Positions 1 to 8,608 of a stretch of 29,758 bases of DNA are shown here, piece by piece. Position numbers and translations under genes: made by a program. This DNA comes from CAYRJD01 sp964424585. GTDB lineage: Bacteria; Actinomycetota; Acidimicrobiia; Acidimicrobiales; Poriferisodalaceae. The stretch's first letter is position 1. Every line of letters begins with the position of its first letter. Below the pieces are notes generated by a model. That model worked only from the letters and a program-made list of their open reading frames with translations, did not search any database and was not told the DNA's origin. The DNA lies in assembly GCA_964424585.1 (NCBI GenBank), contig CAYRJD010000041.1:1-29758 (forward strand). The letters run 5' to 3'.

Positions 1-3000
1 AGCTCGATGTCGAACGCAACGATCTCTGCGACGTCTGAGGCGAGTTCACTAGCGCGCGAACCTGACAGCGACGCGATCTCGTCCAGCACCACCAGATAGT
101 GCTTCATCTCCATTGGGTTCTTGGTGCGTCGACCGCTCAACTTGCGCCACGCCGTCTGTCGCCTACGTGACGTCACGTGGCGAGCGTAATCGCTCAGCCT
201 TTCTCTAGCTAGCACCAGATTGATGTTGCCACCAACCCCGTATGGCCTGCTGAGCTGTCCGCCGTGAACGGACGGCTCTGAGCACCACTGCTCCCGCAAC
301 GTCGCGAGTGGCTGTTCGATGGTGGTCCAGTCGAGGCCCAAGATCTCTTCCAGCACGGCGCGGTCGAGTTCGTGGCGTGCCTGGTCGTGCCACGCCTCGT
401 TCGCCGGGCGCAAGGTGAGCTTTGTGTCGCCGGTGGTGAACCGCTCGTAAATCTCGTCCGCCTTCGCGAGCTGCTCGTCAGTGAGTTGCCGATAATCGAG
501 CGTCGGCAAGTCAGGCAGCCGCCCTACCGTGAAATTGGCTCGCCCCGCTTGCTGTCTGCTTCCGTGCTGCCACCAGAGAAGAAACCCGAGCGTGGTGTTG
601 TGCCACAACACAGCCGCACGCTCCCAGGTTGTGTCCTCCAACTTCAATGTCGGCCAGGCACGTCCACCGAGGGCTGGCTTAGGGGTGCGGCACGCGGCAA
701 GCGGCTGCGAATTAAGCGTGAACTCTAGATTCATATGAAGGCACGCTGCCCAGTCATTCCAGAGTGTGTCGGCATCGGCCCGGCGCCCATCTCGTGGTGC
801 TCCTTCTGCGTCCGGCAGCACTTCGAGATATCGTTCTTGAAGCGCGTCGTGCCACCACAGGGTGCGATAGGTAAACGACTCCCAGGACACCCGCTCTTTC
901 ATCTTGTTGTGGATGATGAGCGGACCTTCCTCGGATGTATTGGTCGTCCCAACGAGGGTGCCGATCATCACGTGGTTCGGGCTGACGCTGCCCACCTCTC
1001 CCAGCCTCGTCATTGGTACAGACATCGGGGGCACGGTCAACAAGTCGAGAGTGCCTGCGGCCAGCCGCTCAGATATCTCGGTGAGGCGTACATCTCGCAC
1101 ACCCGCGAAATGCCCGCTCAAGGTGTCTGCGGACGCGTAGGTTCCGCACACGTGCTGGCTGCCGATGCGCAGCTCGCCTGTAGTCGCGTCTTCAGGGGCG
1201 GCAGCGACAGCCCGCGCGATCTCCACGCCGGCGGCCGTCGAGGCGGGACGCTCGCTGAGATTGACGTAGAAAACACGCTGGCCGCCGCTCGCGCCGCTAC
1301 GCTTCTTGCGCGCCACGAGCATGCACTCCGCCATCCCGGTCCCTGCCGAAAACGCTCTATCTTCTTGCCCTGTGGCTGCGATGGTGACCACCACGATATC
1401 CTCGTAAAGTGTCTCGATTAGCTTACGAGCGTTCCTCCAGCGTGATCCTGAGAGAAACGTCTGGGGTAGAATGAGACCCAATATGCCTCCGTGCTTCAGC
1501 TTCGTGTCCGCCAAATCCATGAAAGGTGTAGCCAGCCCGATGTTGCCGTGATACGCAGGATCAACTGCGGATGTCAACGATGCCGCCAATTGCTGCCGAT
1601 GAGCTTCGACGAGCTGCGCCTCTCGTGCTTCCATAGCCTCTTGCTCGTCTTCGGTTCGCCCCAACCCAGCCCACTTGCGGTTCTTCAATCCCTCTTCGGT
1701 CTTCGTTGGGCGGCTGCTATTGGACGTGAACGGCGGATTCATCACGCACACATCGAGCATCCGTTCACCTATCGAAATCGCTTGAACTTCTTCGCCAGTA
1801 CGCTTGACCACCGACTTCTCGCGTCGCGCACCCTGGTTCAGCAGCTCACCTTGCACTTCATTTGAATCCAGCAACTCCAACGAACCCAAGCTCACGTTAT
1901 CCACCGACGGTGGCTCCACGTCCTTAGTCACATCAGATTGTCCGATTGGATAGAGAGCCACCTTCGCATCGGTGTAGGTGGTCGTCGGATGGGTAGACGA
2001 CAGCAATGTTGCCGTGAGGTGCGCTGCAGCAGGCATTATGTCAGCGGCGTAGAGAACTTTCTCCATGAACGTCTGGTGCGTTGCGGCGTCGTCGCTACCT
2101 GCCGTGCGAATGCGTGCAGTGATGCGTTGGTATAGCGCGGTCAGCAACGCGCCGGTCCCGCACGCCAAATCTGCGACGCGGAAACCATCTACGTCGTCGC
2201 GCCCAGTCGGAGTTTGGCCACCAGCGTCGAGTTTACCTGCCACCAACTCCGCCATTAAATATGCCGAGGGTGGAAGCGTGTAGAAGGTCGCCAAGTACTT
2301 GCGATCGGTAATGAGCTTACCGAACATCTGTCCGGCGATGTCGCCGGTGGACGTGACACCATAGCTGCTAAGCTCGCCTGCTAAGCTGACTAGCTGCGGA
2401 ATGACCACCTGCTTCGCCGATTGCTCGCGAATGCCGTCACGCATCACCTCGCGCGCTATGTAGAAGATGGGCCAGTAGTTGAAATCGATAATCGTCTGCC
2501 AGTTAGCGAGCACTCGCTGCCAGCTGTCGGTGGACTGGCTTACTGGCAGCAGATTACCATCGTCGTCGCGGGTGCCTTCGATGGCGCGCTCGAAGATGAA
2601 TGCGTTTGCAATCAGTGTCAGTGTCATCTTAGTGGTCTGCTTGTTGTCAGCTTGCTGCAGCACAACGGCTGCATCAGCGAGTAGAGAGCGATCCAGTGGG
2701 CTGCGCCGGAGTGTTGCGGCGAGCCCATTCACCACATCGTCCATCCGCTTCGCCGCTTGAGCCAGTCCACTGTCATCGACGAGCATCAGTTCGCAGAAAC
2801 GCGAGAGTTCGTCCACGTTGCCAGCCAGCCAACCCGTCTCCGGCCATCGAATAGTGTCGCTCTCATCGCGGGAGCGAACACACCACTCAAACCGCGTAGC
2901 CCGGTCTTCGATGATCGACGCAAACGCATCTTGCGGGACCGTTCGTAAGGCGGCGGGCAGCTTCAACGCCACTACACGCCGAATGATCTTGCCGGTCGCT

Positions 3001-3248
3001 CGGAGCGGCTCCCCTAGCCGTTTGTCTGCATCTTCTTCGACGGTTGCCGCGGGATCATGTTCTGTCTCGATGACCATAGGCAGCAGCCCCGCGCCCTCCG
3101 GCTTTATCAGCACGTCAGGCTGTTTGCCTGCGCTGCTCGTGAGCATCTGGCTCTGCTCTGCGTCAACCTGCCAGCGCGGATGCCGACGATTCAGCGCTTG
3201 CGCGAGCGCCCCGTTCACCACCTTCTCATCGTTGTGCGGCGGAACCAT
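1..3248 (-). CDS. N6-adenine DNA methyltransferase, large (partial, C-terminus outside window)
   Basis: A single open frame of 1082 codons runs without a stop from an ATG at 3248 to the left edge, so the protein is C-terminally incomplete. It carries the two hallmark motifs of the amino-methyltransferase fold: AdoMet motif I (VADLACGTGALLTA, near residue 360) and catalytic motif IV NPPF at about 504-507. The expected role is therefore methylation of adenine N6 in DNA. The N-terminal 100 residues hold PDVLI (44-48) and, after 12 more residues, VIETEHD (59-65). That spacing is compatible with a PD-(D/E)xK nuclease-like core, which would make this a fused type IIG-like enzyme; this is inference. 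BREX-PglX- or DISARM-type methylases are alternatives. The start is fixed by AGGGGG 5 nt before the ATG, and only 2 nt separate it from the trpD stop. No specificity subunit or helicase partner is visible. Codon choice looks more A/T-rich than in neighbouring genes. Confidence 0.88.
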   Translation of the reverse strand, partial: MVPPHNDEKVVNGALAQALNRRHPRWQVDAEQSQMLTSSAGKQPDVLIKPEGAGLLPMVIETEHDPAATVEEDADKRLGEPLRATGKIIRRVVALKLPAALRTVPQDAFASIIEDRATRFEWCVRSRDESDTIRWPETGWLAGNVDELSRFCELMLVDDSGLAQAAKRMDDVVNGLAATLRRSPLDRSLLADAAVVLQQADNKQTTKMTLTLIANAFIFERAIEGTRDDDGNLLPVSQSTDSWQRVLANWQTIIDFNYWPIFYIAREVMRDGIREQSAKQVVIPQLVSLAGELSSYGVTSTGDIAGQMFGKLITDRKYLATFYTLPPSAYLMAELVAGKLDAGGQTPTGRDDVDGFRVADLACGTGALLTALYQRITARIRTAGSDDAATHQTFMEKVLYAADIMPAAAHLTATLLSSTHPTTTYTDAKVALYPIGQSDVTKDVEPPSVDNVSLGSLELLDSNEVQGELLNQGARREKSVVKRTGEEVQAISIGERMLDVCVMNPPFTSNSSRPTKTEEGLKNRKWAGLGRTEDEQEAMEAREAQLVEAHRQQLAASLTSAVDPAYHGNIGLATPFMDLADTKLKHGGILGLILPQTFLSGSRWRNARKLIETLYEDIVVVTIAATGQEDRAFSAGTGMAECMLVARKKRSGASGGQRVFYVNLSERPASTAAGVEIARAVAAAPEDATTGELRIGSQHVCGTYASADTLSGHFAGVRDVRLTEISERLAAGTLDLLTVPPMSVPMTRLGEVGSVSPNHVMIGTLVGTTNTSEEGPLIIHNKMKERVSWESFTYRTLWWHDALQERYLEVLPDAEGAPRDGRRADADTLWNDWAACLHMNLEFTLNSQPLAACRTPKPALGGRAWPTLKLEDTTWERAAVLWHNTTLGFLLWWQHGSRQQAGRANFTVGRLPDLPTLDYRQLTDEQLAKADEIYERFTTGDTKLTLRPANEAWHDQARHELDRAVLEEILGLDWTTIEQPLATLREQWCSEPSVHGGQLSRPYGVGGNINLVLARERLSDYARHVTSRRRQTAWRKLSGRRTKNPMEMKHYLVVLDEIASLSGSRASELASDVAEIVAFDIE

Positions 3249-3250
3249 TG

Positions 3251-4384
3251 TTACCCCCTGGACGGCAAGGCGGTGGAGGGCTCGGTGGCGAGGTGTTGGG
3301 TGGTGGCGGCGACAGACTGCCACTTGTCGCGGGCAGAGCCTGTGCGGAGCGCTTCGCGGGCGGCCTCTAAACCCGAGGGCCAATCGTCGACCACGGCGGC
3401 GACTACCAAACCGGCGGCGGCGTTGAGCGCGACGATGTCGGCTCTCGGGCCGGTGGCGTCGCCGCTGGTCAGCTCGTCGAATATTTCGGCGTTGCGTTCG
3501 GCGCTGCCGCCGAACAGCTGGGCTCGGTTGACACGTTCGACACCGAAGGCGGTCGGGTCGAGCACGTACTCATCGGCGATCCGACCCTCCTTCACGTCGT
3601 AGACGCGCGTGACGTCGGTGGTGGTCACCTCATCTAGCCGGTCAGCCCCGTGCACGACCAGCGCCCGCTCGCTGCCACGCGCCGCCAACACGCCTGCGAC
3701 CCTGGGCGCCATCGTCGGGTCGCTCACGCCGACCACCTGTCGACGCACCCGCCCCGGGTTCGCCAGCGGCCCAAGAAAGTTGAACGTCGTCGGCACGCCC
3801 AGCTCTGAACGAACCGGCCCGGCGTAACGCATCGCCGGGTGAAACCGCTTGGCGAATGCGAAGCCCAGCCCGTGCTGCGAGATGCACTGTTCCACCGCCG
3901 GGCCGCCGAGGTCGCCGTGAACGCCCAGCGCAGCCAGCGTGTCGAACGAGCCGGTCGAGCTGCTGGCGCGCACCGAGCCGTGCTTGCACACCACTGCGCC
4001 CGCCGCAGCCGCCACGAACGAAGCCATCGTCGACACGCTCAGCGCGTGCCGCCGCCGCACCGGCGCGCCGCCGCTGCCCACAATGTCGATGGCATCGGCA
4101 GGCGCATGCAGCGGCTCGGCTACGTCGAGCATCGCCTCGACCATGCCCGTCAGCTCGGGCACCGACCCACCCTTCATGCCGAGCGCGACGATGAACCCCG
4201 CTAGCTGCGCGTCGGTCGCTCCTCCGGTGAGGATCGACCCGAGAGCGGCACGCGCCGCCGACGGCGACAGGTCGACGCCGCCCACGAGGTCGCCGAGAAT
4301 GCCCTGCCATCCGCCGAAGTGGTCGACCTCGTGCGCCGCACCTGCCTGCTCGTCGTTCACGTCCGCAACGCTAAAGCCAGACAC
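3251..4384 (-). CDS. trpD: anthranilate phosphoribosyltransferase
   Basis: 377 aa. It catalyses transfer of phosphoribose from PRPP to anthranilate, the second step of tryptophan synthesis, in the cytoplasm. Family signatures appear in order: the glycine-rich PRPP loop IVGSGGAP (101-108), SVSTMAS (116-122), CKHGSVRASSSTGSF (133-147), FHPAMRYAGPVRSELG, FNFLGPLANPGR and VHGADRLDE. Three normally constant positions differ from the consensus: GTGG is GSGG, NVST is SVST and KHGN is KHGS. These are mild changes but touch the PRPP/metal site. The start is a GTG with no clear Shine-Dalgarno, 15 nt after the acylase stop, so translation is probably coupled. A GTG nine codons in is an alternative. No other trp gene is nearby, and the C-terminus carries about 15 residues that do not look like the usual TrpD end. 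Confidence 0.92.
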   Translation of the reverse strand: MSGFSVADVNDEQAGAAHEVDHFGGWQGILGDLVGGVDLSPSAARAALGSILTGGATDAQLAGFIVALGMKGGSVPELTGMVEAMLDVAEPLHAPADAIDIVGSGGAPVRRRHALSVSTMASFVAAAAGAVVCKHGSVRASSSTGSFDTLAALGVHGDLGGPAVEQCISQHGLGFAFAKRFHPAMRYAGPVRSELGVPTTFNFLGPLANPGRVRRQVVGVSDPTMAPRVAGVLAARGSERALVVHGADRLDEVTTTDVTRVYDVKEGRIADEYVLDPTAFGVERVNRAQLFGGSAERNAEIFDELTSGDATGPRADIVALNAAAGLVVAAVVDDWPSGLEAAREALRTGSARDKWQSVAATTQHLATEPSTALPSRG

Positions 4385-4399
4385 ACCAGCAGCCGAACG

Positions 4400-6763
4400 C
4401 TACGCACCAAAAGAAACCGTCTCGGTGCTCACCGTCGCCGCCGCGACAGCTGGCTCGCTGTAGTGCATCGGCAGCAGCTCGGCACGAAGCCACGCCTGAC
4501 GCTGATCGAGATCGTGACCGCCGCCGCGAACGCCCGACACGCCGTGCGGCACGACCCAGCCCGACACGTCCCAGTCGGCGAGGCAAAACACGTAGCGCGC
4601 AGCCGACGCGGCGACCGCTCGCTCGCCGGTCTCCGGCACCGTCGACGCGGCGCGCACGGTGTCGCTGTCGCCGCCGATGCCGTCGGTCGGCGGGTGCAAG
4701 TGAGCAGCCTCCGGCAGTTGCGCGGCGAGCGGGTGCGGGCTCGCCATCCGGTGCACCCGACCCCACATCCAATCGACGACGTCGTCGCCGAGCCGCGCAC
4801 GAAGCTCGGCCAGCGCTTCGTCGACGCACGCGCTCATCGCGGCTTCAGCGGCTTCACGAGTCTCGAGGCCGTCGACGACGTGCCACGTGCCGGCCGTCAG
4901 CATCGCGGTGGCACCGACGAACACGTACTGGCTCGCGTCTGACGCGCGCGGCCACCTGGGCGCGCCGAAGCTGGGCCGCTCGATGCCCAGCCGAGCCGCG
5001 ACGCCTTCAGCCCAGCGCCGGCGGATGACCGCGTAGAGCGTCGCTTCGACCGACTCGACGCTCATGTCGCCCTCCCAACTCGCGAGCAGGTCGAGCATCT
5101 GCGGCGCGAGCGGGTCAACGCACCCGGTGGCGAGGTCGACGATCGCCGCGCACACCGCCGGCGCAATCACCGAGCGCACGTCCGCGTGCACCCGCGTCAT
5201 GTCGTCAGCCGTCGCAGCGTCGAGCGGATCAAGCAGCTCACAGATGCGCTCAAACCGAAACGGCGGCGAGAAGTCGACCGTGACGAACGGGCCCGCCTCG
5301 TTGATGCGGTTGTTGGCCGTCACCAGCACACCCGAAGCGGGGTCGTGCACGTGCGGCAGCGCCTCAAACGGCACGACGTCGCGCTCGCTCCACTCATAGC
5401 GAGGCTCGCCCGGCACCGGCACCCAGCGAGTCACCGGCTCGCGGTCAACCAGCCTGCCGCGCGTCTGGTAGCTGATGTGCCCGCCGACGTCCGCGCACAA
5501 CAAGTTGTTGACCGGAACGACCCACAGGCGCATCGCTTCGTTCAGCTCAGCTGCGCTGGCAGCGCTCAGCATCGGACGCAGCGCTTCGAACGTCGTGTCA
5601 CGTCCCCACAAGCCTGTCCACGTGACCGCCAGCGCGACGCCGTCGGCCGGATCGCCCAGCGCCACCGGGCCGCGAGGCGTCGAGCCGCACCACACCTCGA
5701 CGCGAGGCGCTCCGTCGGGCGCGCCGCCCGCGACGACCAGCTCTTCACGTCGCCAGTCGATGTGCGGCTCTGACGCGTCAACGGGCTGCAGCTGCTCATC
5801 AAAGCGTTCGATGAACACGTCGGTGTCGTCGGCAGCGCCGTGCGTGATGCACCAGGCGACCAAAGCGTTGTGCCCGAAGTGCGGAAAGCCCGGCACGCCG
5901 GGAAACGCCAACCCGATGGCGTCGAACTCGTCGCAAGCGATGTGGCACTGCTGGTAGACGACCGGAAACTCGATGCCGCGGTGCGGGTCGCCAGCCAGCA
6001 GCGGCGCGCCGGTCGCGGTGCGACCTCCAGACAGCGCCCACGAGTTTGAGCCATCGTCGGCCGAACCCGCCGTCGCCCCGAGAGCCGAACCCGCCACGCC
6101 CGCGGTGCGGTCGTCGCCAACTCCCGCCGCGACCACCGCTCGCAGCGCCTCAAGCAGCTCCGGCTCAGCAGCAAGCTCAGCCAGTCCGGCGCGCAGGTCT
6201 GGCGCGTCGCCGTCGCCGCGCACCATCGCCGCGCCGCTCATCGGGTCAACTCGCAGCGCGTCCATCACGTCGAGCCCAGCGGTTGCAGCCACGTAGCCGC
6301 GCCACAGCTTCCGGCCGAGGCTGCCCATGAAGATGTGTCGCACCTTGTAGACGGCGATGCTGTGCCACGGCTCCCACGGCTCGGGCGGCGCCGGGTGAAA
6401 CCGAAACTCCTCCGGCAGCGACCCGGCGTTAGCAGCCAGCCAAGCGTTCACCCCGGCCGCATACGCGGCCAGCATCTGTTGCGCTGGCTCGCTCAACGCC
6501 TCCGCGTCGGCCTGCGCCGCAGACGCCAGCCCGAGCCGCCGAAACAGCGCGTCTTCGGCGGCGCCCTGCCAGCCGACCACCTCAGCCCAACGCCCCAGCG
6601 CGCGCCGTCGATCCCACTCCATCTGCCAGATGCGGTCGGCCGCAGCCACCCACCCCTGCGCCGCGAACGCGACCGCCGCGCTGGGCGCTGCGATATGCGG
6701 AATGCCGAACCGGTCACGCCGGATGGTCGCCTCGCCAACCGTCGCCTCGCGAACCGGGCTCAC
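4400..6763 (-). CDS. penicillin acylase family protein (Ntn hydrolase)
   Basis: 787 aa, the usual length for the S45 family, whose members hydrolyse amide bonds (penicillins, acyl-homoserine lactones, other N-acyl compounds) after autoproteolysis into two chains. The N-terminal region has the typical RRDRFGIPHIAA (15-26) and DRIWQMEWDRRRALGRWAE (43-61). The processing site is seen as GSNSWALSGGR, with Ser239 the expected N-terminal nucleophile of the beta chain; GDPHRG, PGVPGF and GHNALVAW follow as in the family. There is no signal peptide: the protein begins directly with the catalytic-domain strand, so it is probably cytoplasmic, unlike classical periplasmic penicillin G acylases. The GTG start lies 4 nt... 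after the epimerase stop without a clear ribosome site. The substrate cannot be told from sequence; the lipid-metabolism context favours an N-acyl compound over an antibiotic. Confidence 0.9.
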   Translation of the reverse strand: MSPVREATVGEATIRRDRFGIPHIAAPSAAVAFAAQGWVAAADRIWQMEWDRRRALGRWAEVVGWQGAAEDALFRRLGLASAAQADAEALSEPAQQMLAAYAAGVNAWLAANAGSLPEEFRFHPAPPEPWEPWHSIAVYKVRHIFMGSLGRKLWRGYVAATAGLDVMDALRVDPMSGAAMVRGDGDAPDLRAGLAELAAEPELLEALRAVVAAGVGDDRTAGVAGSALGATAGSADDGSNSWALSGGRTATGAPLLAGDPHRGIEFPVVYQQCHIACDEFDAIGLAFPGVPGFPHFGHNALVAWCITHGAADDTDVFIERFDEQLQPVDASEPHIDWRREELVVAGGAPDGAPRVEVWCGSTPRGPVALGDPADGVALAVTWTGLWGRDTTFEALRPMLSAASAAELNEAMRLWVVPVNNLLCADVGGHISYQTRGRLVDREPVTRWVPVPGEPRYEWSERDVVPFEALPHVHDPASGVLVTANNRINEAGPFVTVDFSPPFRFERICELLDPLDAATADDMTRVHADVRSVIAPAVCAAIVDLATGCVDPLAPQMLDLLASWEGDMSVESVEATLYAVIRRRWAEGVAARLGIERPSFGAPRWPRASDASQYVFVGATAMLTAGTWHVVDGLETREAAEAAMSACVDEALAELRARLGDDVVDWMWGRVHRMASPHPLAAQLPEAAHLHPPTDGIGGDSDTVRAASTVPETGERAVAASAARYVFCLADWDVSGWVVPHGVSGVRGGGHDLDQRQAWLRAELLPMHYSEPAVAAATVSTETVSFGA

Positions 6764-6767
6764 CGCG

Positions 6768-7739
6768 CTAGTCGTCCTGATACAGGTGGTCGTTCTTGGT
6801 GAGCAGCCACTGCACGCTCTCGCGAATCATCCACGGCAGCGTCGTGACGAGGTCTGGGTGCCTGAAGTTGAAGCCCAGCTCGGTCAGCCGCTCAGGCTCG
6901 GCACGGATGCTGTCGAGCAGCAGCTCTTTGCCCATCTGCCCCAGCATCGCCTTCACCGCGAACGCGGGCGCAGGCACGAACGCGTTGCGCCCCACCGATG
7001 CCGCGAACAGCTTCATGAAGTCACGCTGACGAGCCGGCTTGGGCGCGACGACGTTGACGGGCCCCGACAGCTCGTGGCAGTCGATAGCGAACAAGATCGC
7101 CTGCACCGCGTCCCAGAGCGACACCCAACTCCACCACTGCTGGCCGCCGCCCAGCGGGCCCGCCAAGCGCAACCTGCTGATGCGCAACATGCGTTGCACC
7201 GCGGGCGCGTGCCCCGCCAGCACGAGGCCAAACCGAGGGTGCACCACCCGCACGCCGGCGTCTGCGGCTTGTTGCGCTGCGTGCTCCCACTGCTTACACA
7301 CGCTCGCCAGAAACTCTTCGCCGGTCGACAGGCGCGACCGCTCGGTCAGCACCTCATCGCCGCGGTCGCCGTAGATGCCGATGGCCGACGCCGAGACCAA
7401 CACCCGGGGCCCGACGCCCGCCTCGCCTAGCTCGGCCAGCCCGCTCGCGAGGTTGCGGGTGGCGTTCACGCGGCTCTCGAGAATTTCCTTGCAACGTGCG
7501 GTGTTCCAGCGTCCGCCGATCGGCTCGCCCGCGAGGTTGACGACCGCGTCGATGTCGACGAGCTGCCCGGCGCCGAGGTGCTCTGCGTCGGGGTCGGGTT
7601 CGGGGTCGGGCACGTAATTCTTCGGGCGGTCAGCCGTGGCCTCTCTCGTAATGCGAACGACTTCGTGGCCTCGGCGCAGCAGCGTCTTCGCGACCGCGAA
7701 GCCGATGGTGCCGGAGAAGCCGCTGATGGCGACCTTCAT
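6768..7739 (-). CDS. TIGR01777 family NAD(P)-dependent epimerase
   Basis: 323 aa, full length for the YfcH/SulA-like branch of extended short-chain dehydrogenases. The N-terminus has the nucleotide-binding loop ISGFSGTIG (5-13). Further family signatures are DAVVNLAGEPIGGRW, the SASAIGIYGDRGDE segment around the active site, and a C-terminal DUF1731-like part (LRAEPERLTELGFNFRHPDL-like run). The reaction of this family is not established. The ATG overlaps the stop of the crotonase gene by one base (TAATG), so the two are translationally coupled and probably co-transcribed. The next gene downstream, the acylase, starts within 5 nt of this stop. Confidence 0.88.
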   Translation of the reverse strand: MKVAISGFSGTIGFAVAKTLLRRGHEVVRITREATADRPKNYVPDPEPDPDAEHLGAGQLVDIDAVVNLAGEPIGGRWNTARCKEILESRVNATRNLASGLAELGEAGVGPRVLVSASAIGIYGDRGDEVLTERSRLSTGEEFLASVCKQWEHAAQQAADAGVRVVHPRFGLVLAGHAPAVQRMLRISRLRLAGPLGGGQQWWSWVSLWDAVQAILFAIDCHELSGPVNVVAPKPARQRDFMKLFAASVGRNAFVPAPAFAVKAMLGQMGKELLLDSIRAEPERLTELGFNFRHPDLVTTLPWMIRESVQWLLTKNDHLYQDD

Positions 7740-8521
7740 TAGTTGCCGGTGAACTTGCCGGGCCGCCGTTCGCCGACCGCCGCCATGCCCTCTTTCGCGT
7801 CGGCGGTGTTTGACAGGCGGAACTGCTCGGCGGCCTCGCGCTGGGTGATCTCGCGCACCTCATCGCCCAGCCCGAGTCGCAGCGTGCTCTTGATCGAGCG
7901 CACCGCGAGCGGCGCGTTCGCCGCTATCTCGTTCGCCACCTCCATCGCACGGTCGGCCAGCGCGTCGGGCGGCACGCACTCATCAGCGAGCCCCATCGCG
8001 GTGGCCTCTTCGCCGGTGTAGCGGCGAGCGCCCAGCAGCACCCGCGCGGCTTTCGACGGCCCGAGCAGTCGCGGCAGCGTCACGCTCATCCCGAAGCCCT
8101 GGTGAATGCCGAGCGACGCGAAGTTCGCGCAAAACCGCGCGTCCGGCGTCGTGATGCGAATGTCTGGCACCATCGCCAGCCCCAGCCCGCCGCCGATGGC
8201 GGGCCCGCCGATGGCAGCCACGATCGGCAGCGTGATGTCGAACAGGCGGCCGCTGCCTTGGTAGAGCGCGAGCGTCGCGTCGCCGCCGACGACCTCATCG
8301 GCGCCACCGCCGACTCCGTCGCCGCCGAGGTCAGCCCCCGCGCAGAACGACCGCCCGTTGTGCGTCAACAACGCGCAGCGCACCGACATGTCGGCCTCAA
8401 GCTCGGCCAGCGCGTCGGCGATCGCGTGCACTTGGTTGAAGTTCAAAAAGTTGTGCGGCGGGCGGTTCATCGTCACCACTCCGACGTTGCCTCGTCGCTC
8501 GACGAGCAGCTCATCTGTCAT
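7739..8521 (-). CDS. enoyl-CoA hydratase/isomerase family protein (crotonase), atypical active site
   Basis: 260 aa. The crotonase fold is clear from SFCAGADLGG (58-67) and the oxyanion-hole loop IGGPAIGGGLGLAM (104-117), then LPRLLGPSKAARVLLGARRYTGEEA. The ATG at 8521 is chosen over upstream in-frame starts because GAGG sits 8 nt before it and the protein then begins at the usual place (MTDELLVERRGNVGVV). The two glutamates used by canonical enoyl-CoA hydratases (rat E144 and E164) appear replaced: the GGGxE position is Gly114 and the PExxLG position is Phe134. Simple water addition is therefore doubtful; an isomerase, thioesterase or other crotonase reaction on an acyl-CoA is possible. It heads a minus-strand run of five genes. 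Confidence 0.88.
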   Translation of the reverse strand: MTDELLVERRGNVGVVTMNRPPHNFLNFNQVHAIADALAELEADMSVRCALLTHNGRSFCAGADLGGDGVGGGADEVVGGDATLALYQGSGRLFDITLPIVAAIGGPAIGGGLGLAMVPDIRITTPDARFCANFASLGIHQGFGMSVTLPRLLGPSKAARVLLGARRYTGEEATAMGLADECVPPDALADRAMEVANEIAANAPLAVRSIKSTLRLGLGDEVREITQREAAEQFRLSNTADAKEGMAAVGERRPGKFTGN

Positions 8522-8608
8522 GTGCTGGCCTCTGCTTTCCCTCGATGGCGTCGGTGACGCTACTTTCAAGGACGTCCGTTTGTGACGAAAAACAAGGAGC
8601 CACCCAAA
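8522..8608. promoter_or_regulatory. divergent intergenic region
   Basis: This 87-bp gap separates the minus-strand crotonase operon from the plus-strand DUF169/acyl-CoA dehydrogenase pair, so both promoters, and possibly a shared operator, should lie here. A Shine-Dalgarno AAGGAG lies just before the plus-strand ATG at 8609, and GAGG before the minus-strand ATG. I see no convincing -10/-35 pair or palindrome. Confidence 0.4.

Noticed and set aside
372..2948. Several plus-strand ORFs of 60-230 codons at the left end
   Set aside because: They lie antisense to one continuous minus-strand methyltransferase frame with recognisable motifs, have no ribosome sites and show no family resemblance.
4400..6763. 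Quorum-quenching AHL acylase (PvdQ/QuiP-like)
   Set aside because: Same superfamily, but there is no signal peptide and no sequence feature that fixes the substrate.
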